A stretch of 5,312 bases of DNA from NCBI GenBank assembly GCA_910587735.1, contig CAJUNT010000069.1, forward strand, positions 1 through 5,312, written 5' to 3'. The position numbers were made by a program, and so were the translations under genes. The number at the start of each line of letters is the position of its first letter. The first letter of the stretch is position 1. The stretch comes from an uncultured Clostridia bacterium (GTDB lineage: Bacteria; Bacillota; Clostridia; Lachnospirales; Anaerotignaceae). The notes under the pieces were generated by a model, which saw nothing but the letters and a program-made list of their open reading frames with translations, searched no databases and was not told where the DNA came from. Below, piece after piece: positions 1 to 4,257 of this stretch.

Positions 1-1225
1 ATGTTACTTCAGTGCCATTAACCGTTATGTCCCACTTCGTAGTATCATCAGTAGCACCACCACCAGTAGGGTCCCACTCTATTGTTTTTCCATCAAGTGC
101 TGCAGCAATTTCTTCTGCAGTCATATTTTTATCTGCAGCAATCTTTATTACTGTTGATTGACCACCAGAATCAAGGGTAATATCTAATGTTGCACCTGTA
201 CTACCATCACCAGCAGCTGTTACAGTAGCACCAGCAAAGTCAATTTTAAATGTACCATTAGTTACAGCAGTACCTTCTGTTACACCTGCAGAAGTATTAG
301 TATTTAAATCTGTCTTTGTAGGAGCTGCACCAGCAGTAGCACCAGCAGCAACATATGTCAATTTTACTTCCATATCTGGATCTACTACTTCTGTAGCATC
401 TGTAGGCTCATTTGTTTGTTTAAATGTTACTTTATTACCATCTGCTTCAACAGTGAAATCAGCAAATGTTACATTAGCATTACCATTAACTGGATCAGTA
501 ACTTTTGCACCACCAGTCTTAAGTGCAGTTGCAACTGCGTCTGCAATACTGTCTGCACTTGTTAAATCAACAGCAGCACCATCATGTGTTAATGTAATTT
601 TAGTACCACCAAATTCAATATCTAATGTATCACCATTAGCAGCGTCTTTAGAAGCATAGTTTGCAAAGTCAATAGCAAATTCTGTTTTCTTTGCTTGTGT
701 GCCGTTTTTGTGAACGATAGTATCTGTACCTAATACAGTTCCAACATCTGGAATAGGGAAATCTTTTCCTGTAACTGTAGATGTTGATTTTGTAGCTTCG
801 CTTGTCATAGAACCATCAAGCAATTTGATACCATTGAAGTTTGTAGCGTCGGAAATTCTATCCATTTCACTCTTCAACTGGTCCATTTCAGCTTGTAATT
901 TTTGTCTGTTGCTATCGTCATATGTGCCGTTTGCAGCTTGGTTAGCAAGTTCAACCATTCTATTTAACATAGAGTGAACTTCTGTTAAAGCACCTTCAGC
1001 TGTTTGTACCAAAGAAATACCATCTAATGAGTTTTTCTGAGCAACTTCCAAACTTGTGATTTGTGCTCTCATTTTTTCGGATACAGCTAAACCAGCAGCG
1101 TCATCGCCAGCTTTGTTGATTTTGTAACCGGAAGACAATTTCTGTAAGTTAGCAGCCAATGCTTTGTTGTTACCACTTAATTTGTTGTACGCGTTTAATG
1201 CGGAAATATTATGTTGTATAATCAT
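1..1225 (-). CDS. hag: Flagellin, N-terminal 408 residues (3' end outside window)
   Basis: Structural subunit of the flagellar filament, exported by the flagellar type III apparatus and polymerised outside the cell. The start MIIQHNISALNAYNKL and the stretch LQKLSSGYKINKAGDDAAGL (residues 28-46) are the classic flagellin D0/D1 signature; D1 continues to NFNGIKLLDGS near residue 139. Residues 87-96 (LNRMVELANQ) correspond to the D1 segment recognised by TLR5, with the key Arg and Glu kept. From about residue 145 the sequence becomes a Thr/Ala/Gly/Asp-rich β-type variable domain with two divergent copies of one module (about 183-270 and 325-408). The ATG at 1225-1223 is preceded by AAGGAGG at an 8-nt gap. 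The reading frame is open to the window edge; the conserved C-terminal D1/D0 helices are missing, so the full protein is well over 450 residues. The gene lies directly downstream of csrA on the same strand. Confidence 0.97.
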   Translation of the reverse strand, partial: MIIQHNISALNAYNKLSGNNKALAANLQKLSSGYKINKAGDDAAGLAVSEKMRAQITSLEVAQKNSLDGISLVQTAEGALTEVHSMLNRMVELANQAANGTYDDSNRQKLQAEMDQLKSEMDRISDATNFNGIKLLDGSMTSEATKSTSTVTGKDFPIPDVGTVLGTDTIVHKNGTQAKKTEFAIDFANYASKDAANGDTLDIEFGGTKITLTHDGAAVDLTSADSIADAVATALKTGGAKVTDPVNGNANVTFADFTVEADGNKVTFKQTNEPTDATEVVDPDMEVKLTYVAAGATAGAAPTKTDLNTNTSAGVTEGTAVTNGTFKIDFAGATVTAAGDGSTGATLDITLDSGGQSTVIKIAADKNMTAEEIAAALDGKTIEWDPTGGGATDDTTKWDITVNGTEVT

Positions 1226-1233
1226 AAAACAAA

Positions 1234-1270
1234 CCTCCTTGAATATGTCGGGGAGTATCCTTTCTCCCCC
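1234..1270 (-). promoter_or_regulatory. Flagellin ribosome binding site and two-site CsrA target in the leader
   Basis: Seen: in the mRNA sense, GGGGAG (1269-1264) pairs with CTCCCC (1255-1250) over six GC-rich base pairs and holds the 8-nt loop AAAGGATA (1263-1256). Sixteen bases further on is the Shine-Dalgarno CAAGGAGGTTTG, whose GGA (1238-1236) could sit in the loop of a short CAA/TTG stem. Known: CsrA binds GGA in hairpin loops, with consensus near ACARGGANGT, and in Bacillus subtilis it blocks hag translation through paired sites, one overlapping the Shine-Dalgarno. Inference: the two GGA motifs, 22 nt apart, would be bridged by one CsrA dimer, repressing flagellin translation. Confidence 0.75.
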
Positions 1271-1287
1271 TCAATTTCATTTTCTAT

Positions 1288-1316
1288 TTTTTATTTTTTT
1301 GTAATATATATTTCAA
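1288..1316 (-). promoter_or_regulatory. Possible σA-type promoter inside the csrA-flagellin gap
   Basis: On the minus strand TTGAAA (1316-1311) is followed after exactly 17 bases by TAAAAA (1293-1288). The -35 matches TTGACA at 5 of 6 positions, the -10 matches TATAAT at 4 of 6. A transcript would start near 1281 and keep the whole CsrA-binding hairpin. The region is very A/T-rich, so chance matches are likely. If real, it would give flagellin a promoter independent of the σ28 promoter upstream of csrA. Confidence 0.3.
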
Positions 1317-1320
1317 TCTC

Positions 1321-1347
1321 TATGGGAAAGGGGCCCTCTCCCCCATA
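1321..1347 (-). other. G-rich hairpin between csrA and flagellin
   Basis: In the mRNA, TATGGG (1347-1342) pairs with CCCATA (1326-1321), and inside it AGAGG can pair with CCTTT around a GCC turn, leaving a two-G bulge. The hairpin begins 16 bases after the csrA stop. No U-tract follows, so it is a poor Rho-independent terminator; read-through from csrA into flagellin is expected. It also contains a GGA and might act as a further CsrA contact, a processing site or an mRNA stabiliser. Confidence 0.5.
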
Positions 1348-1363
1348 CAGATGAAAAACAATT

Positions 1364-1576
1364 TTAGCGCTTACGCTTTGCTCCACCCAACATTCTTGTT
1401 CTTTTGATACATTCTGGAACATCGTGAGTTTTTTCGTAATTTTCTCCTCTTTCAATGCTCATTTCTTTGGGTGCGTCTATAGCCAAACGTAAACAGTTGT
1501 CAATAGAAACAACTTCAACAATAATGTTATCTCCTATTACAACGTATTCTCCTGGATTCCTTCCTAATGATAACAT
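1364..1576 (-). CDS. csrA: CsrA carbon storage / translational regulator
   Basis: Small homodimeric RNA-binding protein that recognises GGA in hairpin loops and usually blocks ribosome access. The 70-residue product starts MLSLGRNPGEYVVIGDNIIV, aligning along its length with CsrA (E. coli MLILTRRVGE...). The RNA-contact residues are kept: Leu4 and Arg6 in β1, and the APKEMSIER segment (35-43), whose Ile41 and Arg43 match Val42 and Arg44 of E. coli CsrA. The C-terminus is an unusually basic tail (KRTRMLGGAKRKR). A longer reading frame opens at 1642, but the ATG at 1576-1574 is the proper start: it gives the invariant ML.L.R.PGE N-terminus and has AAAGGAG (1593-1587) at a 10-nt gap. Placement directly upstream of flagellin matches the clostridial/bacillar fliW-csrA-hag theme and makes the flagellin leader its likely target. 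fliW itself is not in the window. Confidence 0.96.
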   Translation of the reverse strand: MLSLGRNPGEYVVIGDNIIVEVVSIDNCLRLAIDAPKEMSIERGENYEKTHDVPECIKRTRMLGGAKRKR

Positions 1577-1579
1577 AAT

Positions 1580-1618
1580 AATAGTACTCCTTTCATTCCA
1601 TTTAATAGTAATACTATT
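1580..1618 (-). promoter_or_regulatory. csrA leader with two mutually exclusive hairpins around its ribosome binding site
   Basis: In the csrA mRNA one AATAGTA (1618-1612) can pair with either of two identical TACTATT segments. The first follows at once (1610-1604) and makes a tight local hairpin that leaves the ribosome binding site free. The second (1586-1580) lies between the Shine-Dalgarno and the start codon; pairing with it would place AATGGAA and AAAGGAG, both GGA motifs, in a loop. This would suit CsrA autoregulation. The segments are seen; the switch is inference. Confidence 0.4.
1604..1618. repeat. Palindrome AATAGT-N3-ACTATT, copy 1
   Basis: AATAGTAATACTATT has perfect 6-bp arms around a 3-bp centre. 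It is identical in arms and spacing to the copy at 1718-1732, 114 bp away. It falls within the csrA leader. As DNA it is a candidate operator for the neighbouring XRE regulator; as RNA it is one form of the csrA leader hairpin. The two readings are not exclusive. Confidence 0.55.
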
Positions 1619-1624
1619 GTTACA

Positions 1625-1683
1625 GAGCAAAAAAAATTGCAATTTGAATAATAATATAATTTTTAATTTGCTTTTTTTCCCTC
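1625..1683 (-). other. A/U-rich inverted repeat at the start of the csrA leader
   Basis: In the mRNA, GAGGGAAAAAAAGCAAATT (1683-1665) faces AATTGCAATTTTTTTTGCTC (1643-1624), giving an imperfect stem made mostly of A-U pairs with short internal loops. It begins where the σ28 transcript should start, so it would form the 5' end of the csrA mRNA. A role in transcript stability is possible; the match may also simply reflect homopolymer runs. Confidence 0.35.
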
Positions 1684-1692
1684 TTGACTAAT

Positions 1693-1719
1693 ATATCGGC
1701 ACACTATTTTAAAACTTAA
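1693..1719 (-). promoter_or_regulatory. σ28 (σD)-type flagellar promoter for csrA-flagellin
   Basis: Reading the minus strand, TTAAGTTT (1719-1712), then exactly 11 bases, then GCCGATAT (1700-1693). The flagellar sigma consensus is TAAAGTTT-N11-GCCGATAA, so the spacing is exact and 14 of 16 positions agree. Transcription would begin near 1686, giving a csrA leader of about 110 nt. This is strong evidence that csrA, and flagellin if no terminator intervenes, belong to the late class of flagellar genes. The -35 element overlaps the end of the palindrome at 1718-1732, and the spacer contains another half-site. Confidence 0.85.
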
Positions 1720-1725
1720 TAGTGT
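1701..1725. repeat. 8-bp inverted repeat spanning the σ28 promoter spacer and -35
   Basis: ACACTATT (1701-1708) and AATAGTGT (1718-1725) are perfect inverted copies with 9 bp between them. The left arm is inside the σ28 promoter spacer and the right arm borders the -35, so a protein bound here would cover the promoter. The right arm is shared with the palindrome at 1718-1732. Confidence 0.5.
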
Positions 1726-1732
1726 TACTATT
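1718..1732. repeat. Palindrome AATAGT-N3-ACTATT, copy 2, at the σ28 promoter
   Basis: AATAGTGTTACTATT has the same 6-bp arms and 3-bp centre as the copy at 1604-1618. Its left edge overlaps the -35 of the csrA promoter. GTGTTACTAT within it (1722-1731) recurs as GTGTCACTAT at 1746-1755, 24 bp away. Candidate operator for the XRE regulator encoded just downstream on the other strand. Confidence 0.55.
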
Positions 1733-1800
1733 ATTTTTTTTATTTGTGTCACTATATGGTGAATAGCACTCTTTTTTTATAAACTAGTTTTGAATGTGGG

Positions 1801-2175
1801 GTGATTGATATAGGATATTCATTTAATCAAAAAGAACTAGGCAAAAGAATACGTGACGAAAGATTAAAAAATAAATTAACAATAGAAAAACTATGTGAGC
1901 TTTTAGATGTTTCACCTTCTTTTATTGGTTTGGTAGAAAGAGGTACAAGCGGTATCAGCATTGAAAAATTATGTCGGCTTTCTGAAATTTTTCAAGTATC
2001 AACGGATTATCTAATTAAAGGTACACAAGATAATACATCGTCTGTTTCAAAAGTAGAAAACCATGCACTAGATGCATTAAATGCTTATTTATATAACTCC
2101 ACAGAAGACGAAATCTTATTCATATTGTCTTTAATTAAATTTATAAAGCCCCGTGTTGATATTAAAAAACAATAA
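1801..2175 (+). CDS. XRE-family helix-turn-helix transcriptional regulator
   Basis: A 124-residue DNA-binding protein. Residues about 11-74 form a Cro/C1-type HTH domain: helix 1 ELGKRIRDERLKNK, helix 2 TIEKLCELLD, recognition helix SPSFIGLVERG (38-48), then SIEKLCRLSEIF and STDYLIKG. The remaining 50 residues (a Ser/Asn-rich linker, then a hydrophobic helix EDEILFILSLIKFIK) resemble no domain I recognise and may mediate dimerisation. The GTG start is uncertain: no good Shine-Dalgarno lies upstream of it, whereas GGGGTGAT (1798-1805) overlaps it and would suit an ATA at 1810. The HTH is unaffected by this choice. The gene is divergent from csrA-flagellin and shares a promoter region rich in palindromes, so autoregulation and control of csrA are likely. 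SinR/SlrR of Bacillus, also XRE proteins acting on motility, are a functional analogy only. Confidence 0.92.
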   Translation: MIDIGYSFNQKELGKRIRDERLKNKLTIEKLCELLDVSPSFIGLVERGTSGISIEKLCRLSEIFQVSTDYLIKGTQDNTSSVSKVENHALDALNAYLYNSTEDEILFILSLIKFIKPRVDIKKQ

Positions 2176-2182
2176 TACATAA

Positions 2183-2210
2183 TAGTATTGGGGCATTGTC
2201 CCCAATGCTA
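2183..2210 (+). terminator. Hairpin after the XRE gene, possible terminator
   Basis: TAGTATTGGGG (2183-2193) pairs with CCCCAATGCTA (2200-2210) over 11 bp with one T-G wobble, around the 6-base loop CATTGT. It begins 7 bases after the XRE stop codon, where a terminator is expected. The following bases (CCGCTTTTC) form only a weak T-tract, so termination efficiency is uncertain. Confidence 0.5.
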
Positions 2211-2502
2211 CCGCTTTTCAATACAAACCATTTTTTATAAAAATCCTGTCTTATCAATCCATTCTTTTTTCCTTATTTATATTTTCATAATGAAAAGAAA
2301 ATATATAATATTCTTTCAATCTATGAAAAACCATATTTTCTTTTTCAAATTATATTAATCTATACATAAGGAGGTGAATACTTTTTACTTTTTTTATACA
2401 GTGCCAAATCTATATGGTGCAAAATAAAGAAAGGAGGATTATTGTAAATAACGAATATTTTTCATTACAATTATTTATTTATTAAAGAAGGGAATTGATA
2501 CA
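2211..2502 (+). other. AT-rich gap with two orphan Shine-Dalgarno sequences
   Basis: No convincing gene lies here. ATATTTTC (2279-2286) and GAAAATAT (2297-2304) are inverted, with a nested TTTTCAT-A-ATGAAAA (2282-2296). AAGGAGGTGA (2368-2377) and AAAGGAGG (2430-2437) are near-perfect ribosome binding sites. After the first, only a GTG overlapping the site opens a frame (17 codons, ending at 2427). After the second, TTG at 2442-2444 is followed directly by the stop TAA. The real ribosome binding site of the next gene is the weaker AAGAAGGGA at 2485-2493. The stretch may be an mRNA leader or the remains of lost small genes. Confidence 0.5.
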
Positions 2503-2757
2503 TTGGAAGAAAAGGACTTCAAAAAAAAACTAGAATTATTTTTAAATGAATATATTTCAGAAAAAGTGCATGATATTCGTGAAAAAAATAAGGAATTGAT
2601 AAAACAAAAATCTGCGCTTGCTCAAGAATTGCAATGTTGTGAGGCTTTTTGGCATTATGAAGAACTAGAAACGCAATATGTTATATTGTTAACAACGGAA
2701 ATCTATAAACAAGCACTGCATGATTTTCATTTTTTTGTCAATGATTATTTAAAATAG
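2503..2757 (+). CDS. Small helical protein of unknown function, TTG start
   Basis: Encodes 84 residues; I do not recognise the family. There is no signal peptide and no obvious membrane segment, so it is probably cytoplasmic. Residues 1-45 are highly charged and Lys/Glu-rich (KKKLELFLNEYISEKVHDIREKNKEL and onward) and look like one long amphipathic helix. Residues 46-84 are richer in aromatics (FWHYEELETQYVILLTTEIYKQALHDFHFF), suggesting a second helix packing against the first in a helical hairpin. A Cys pair (CC) sits near the junction, at residues 45-46. The TTG at 2503 is preceded by AAGAAGGGA at a 9-nt gap. No ATG is available in frame upstream after the last stop. The gene appears to stand alone between the XRE gene and the transporter, with hairpins on both sides, so context gives no role. 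The start and the reality of the gene are fairly well supported; function is not. Confidence 0.7.
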   Translation: MEEKDFKKKLELFLNEYISEKVHDIREKNKELIKQKSALAQELQCCEAFWHYEELETQYVILLTTEIYKQALHDFHFFVNDYLK

Positions 2758-2799
2758 CATAATATAATATCATTGCCCTCTGTACTGTTGGCGATTTTT

Positions 2800-2843
2800 T
2801 AGCACAGTCTGGAGGCACTCAAAAAACCCTTCAGACTGTGTTA
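2800..2843 (+). terminator. Strong 16-bp hairpin after the 84-residue gene
   Basis: TAGCACAGTCTGGAGG (2800-2815) pairs with CCTTCAGACTGTGTTA (2828-2843), 16 bp with two G-T wobbles, around a 12-base loop. It lies 42 bases past the stop codon and upstream of the promoter of the next gene, which fits a terminator. The usual T-run directly after the stem is missing: a TTATTATGG follows, and GGGTTTTATTTT comes only at 2851-2862. That GGGTTTT could pair with AAAACCC (2823-2829) to form a competing hairpin. Confidence 0.5.
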
Positions 2844-2863
2844 TTATGGTGGGTTTTATTTTG

Positions 2864-2892
2864 TTGCATATTTATATTTATTTTGGTAGAAT
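2864..2892 (+). promoter_or_regulatory. σA-type promoter for the AI-2E-family transporter gene
   Basis: TTGCAT (2864-2869), a 17-base spacer, then TAGAAT (2887-2892). The -10 matches TATAAT at 5 of 6 positions and the spacing is ideal; the -35 keeps the important TTG. The start point would be near 2899, giving a leader of about 54 nt before the TTG start codon. Confidence 0.5.
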
Positions 2893-2952
2893 AATACAAA
2901 TATATTATCAAATTCTATCATTATGCCACTTTATTTAAGGAGGAAATTTACA

Positions 2953-4149
2953 TTGAATCATGATGAAAAAATGAATTATTTTTGGAAAGGACTAATATTA
3001 TTCGGCGCAATTTCCGCCTCTATATTATTTTTCTTTTTCCTTTTTAAGCTAAAGGATATTTTAAATGGTTTTGAAACAGTATTAAATGTTTTAGCACCTA
3101 TTAGCTATGGTCTAATACTTGCTTATATTTTAACACCAATTTATAATAAATTTGAAAAAAGAATAGAACCTTTTTTTATAAAAAGCTTTTCTATATCAAA
3201 AGGAAAAGCAATTGCAAAAGCAGTCAGTACATTTATCACACTGCTTTTAATGATTGCCGTATTGGCTAGTTTTTTCTGGCTAGTATTTCCTCAGCTTTAT
3301 AAAAGTATATTAGGTATTATTGATTTAATACCAAATAGCATCAATAAAGTATCTGTGTGGGTAGATGACCTTTTTAAAAATAATCCTCAGGCAATACAAA
3401 CTTTTTCTGCTTATTATGAGGAAGCAACAAAATATTTAGAGCAATGGCTGGATACTTCTTTTGTATCAAATATACAGTCATTTGTATCAAATGTATCCAT
3501 AGGTGTTTTTAAAGTACTTTCCTTTTTAAAGAATTTTTTAATTGGTATGATTGTTGCAGTTTATGTTTTAAATTGTAAAACAAAGTTTGCAACACAAGCT
3601 AAAAAACTAATATATAGTATATTTAATCAAAAATTAGGTACTGCTGTTATCAATGAAATTCGTTTTGTACATCAAGTATTTGGTGGTTTTATTATTGGAA
3701 AATTGATTGATTCTTTTATTATTGGTATCATTTGCTATGTTTGTTTAACACTTATGAATATGCCTTATTCTATGCTGATTAGTGTAATTATAGGTGTTAC
3801 AAACATCATACCATTTTTTGGTCCTTTTATCGGTGCGATACCTAGTTTCTTTTTACTACTTTTGGTTTCACCTATGCAAAGCCTATATTTTTTAATTTTT
3901 ATATTTATATTGCAGCAGTTTGATGGCAATATTTTAGGACCTAAAATATTAGGTGATTCTACGGGATTAAGCAGTTTTTGGGTATTGTTTTCTATATTAT
4001 TTTTCGGTGGTTTAATGGGATTTTTCGGTATGATAATAGGCGTTCCTTTTTTTGCTGTAGCTTATCATTTAATCTCACAAGCCATCAATAATGCACTGAA
4101 AAAAAAGAATCTTTCCACTGAAACAGAAGATTATAAAAATATACCATAA
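2953..4149 (+). CDS. AI-2E / PerM-family membrane transporter
   Basis: A polytopic inner-membrane protein of 398 residues, the usual length for the family. Members have been linked to AI-2 export and to sodium/proton antiport; the substrate cannot be told from sequence. Hydrophobic segments lie near residues 12-31, 43-63, 93-112, 187-206, 244-268, 273-305, 308-321 and 342-375. Residues 113-185 form a mostly soluble helical stretch, as in relatives. Family signatures are clear: GGFIIGKLIDSFIIG (244-258), NIIPFFGPFIGAIP (284-297), and QQFDGNILGPKILGDSTGLS (321-340) followed by FWVLFSILFFGGLMGFFGM and GVP. A longer frame starts at ATG 2923, but its codons run through the ribosome binding site AAGGAGG (2937-2943). 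TTG at 2953, 9 nt beyond it, is the better start. It has its own promoter and ends at a terminator shared with the convergent gene, so it is probably monocistronic. Confidence 0.93.
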   Translation: MNHDEKMNYFWKGLILFGAISASILFFFFLFKLKDILNGFETVLNVLAPISYGLILAYILTPIYNKFEKRIEPFFIKSFSISKGKAIAKAVSTFITLLLMIAVLASFFWLVFPQLYKSILGIIDLIPNSINKVSVWVDDLFKNNPQAIQTFSAYYEEATKYLEQWLDTSFVSNIQSFVSNVSIGVFKVLSFLKNFLIGMIVAVYVLNCKTKFATQAKKLIYSIFNQKLGTAVINEIRFVHQVFGGFIIGKLIDSFIIGIICYVCLTLMNMPYSMLISVIIGVTNIIPFFGPFIGAIPSFFLLLLVSPMQSLYFLIFIFILQQFDGNILGPKILGDSTGLSSFWVLFSILFFGGLMGFFGMIIGVPFFAVAYHLISQAINNALKKKNLSTETEDYKNIP

Positions 4150-4180
4150 ATATATCATAGATTCCCTTTTCAAATATAAA

Positions 4181-4214
4181 AATATTGAGGATATTATTAT
4201 ATATCCTCAATATT
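4181..4214. terminator. Bidirectional terminator between convergent genes
   Basis: AATATTGAGGATAT (4181-4194) and ATATCCTCAATATT (4201-4214) form a perfect 14-bp stem with a 6-base loop. On the minus strand the stem is followed by TTTTATATTTG, a fair U-tract, so it works best for the gene at 4258-5001. On the plus strand no T-run follows, yet its position 31 bases after the transporter stop suggests it serves that gene as well. Confidence 0.8.
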
Positions 4215-4257
4215 AATCATAAAAAGTGCCCCTAATTTGTAAAGGAACGCTATTGCT

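Noticed and set aside
453..659. Plus-strand open frame of 68 codons
   Set aside because: It lies antisense to the flagellin variable domain and its Ala/Val/Ser-rich translation is a mirror of flagellin codons; it has no ribosome binding site.
1244..1285. σ28-like CCGACAT near the flagellin ribosome binding site
   Set aside because: Its start point would fall in the Shine-Dalgarno and it lies inside the CsrA hairpin; no matching -35 at the right distance.
1577..1642. Longer csrA start adding 22 residues (MQFFLLCNNS...)
   Set aside because: The extension runs through the csrA ribosome binding site and leader palindrome and is absent from CsrA proteins, which begin ML.L.R.
1455..1691. Plus-strand open frame of 78 codons opposite csrA
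   Set aside because: csrA on the other strand is conserved and has a good ribosome binding site; this frame has neither.
1718..1740. Palindrome followed by a T-run, reading as a plus-strand terminator
   Set aside because: No plus-strand gene lies upstream to terminate; the region is between two divergent genes and the palindrome recurs without a T-run at 1604-1618.
1755..1783. Weak σA promoter for the XRE gene (TATGGT-N17-TATAAA)
   Set aside because: The -35 does not resemble TTGACA and the leader would be only about 10 nt. A second candidate, TTGACT at 1684 with TATTTT at 1705, has a 15-base spacer. Neither is good enough to call.
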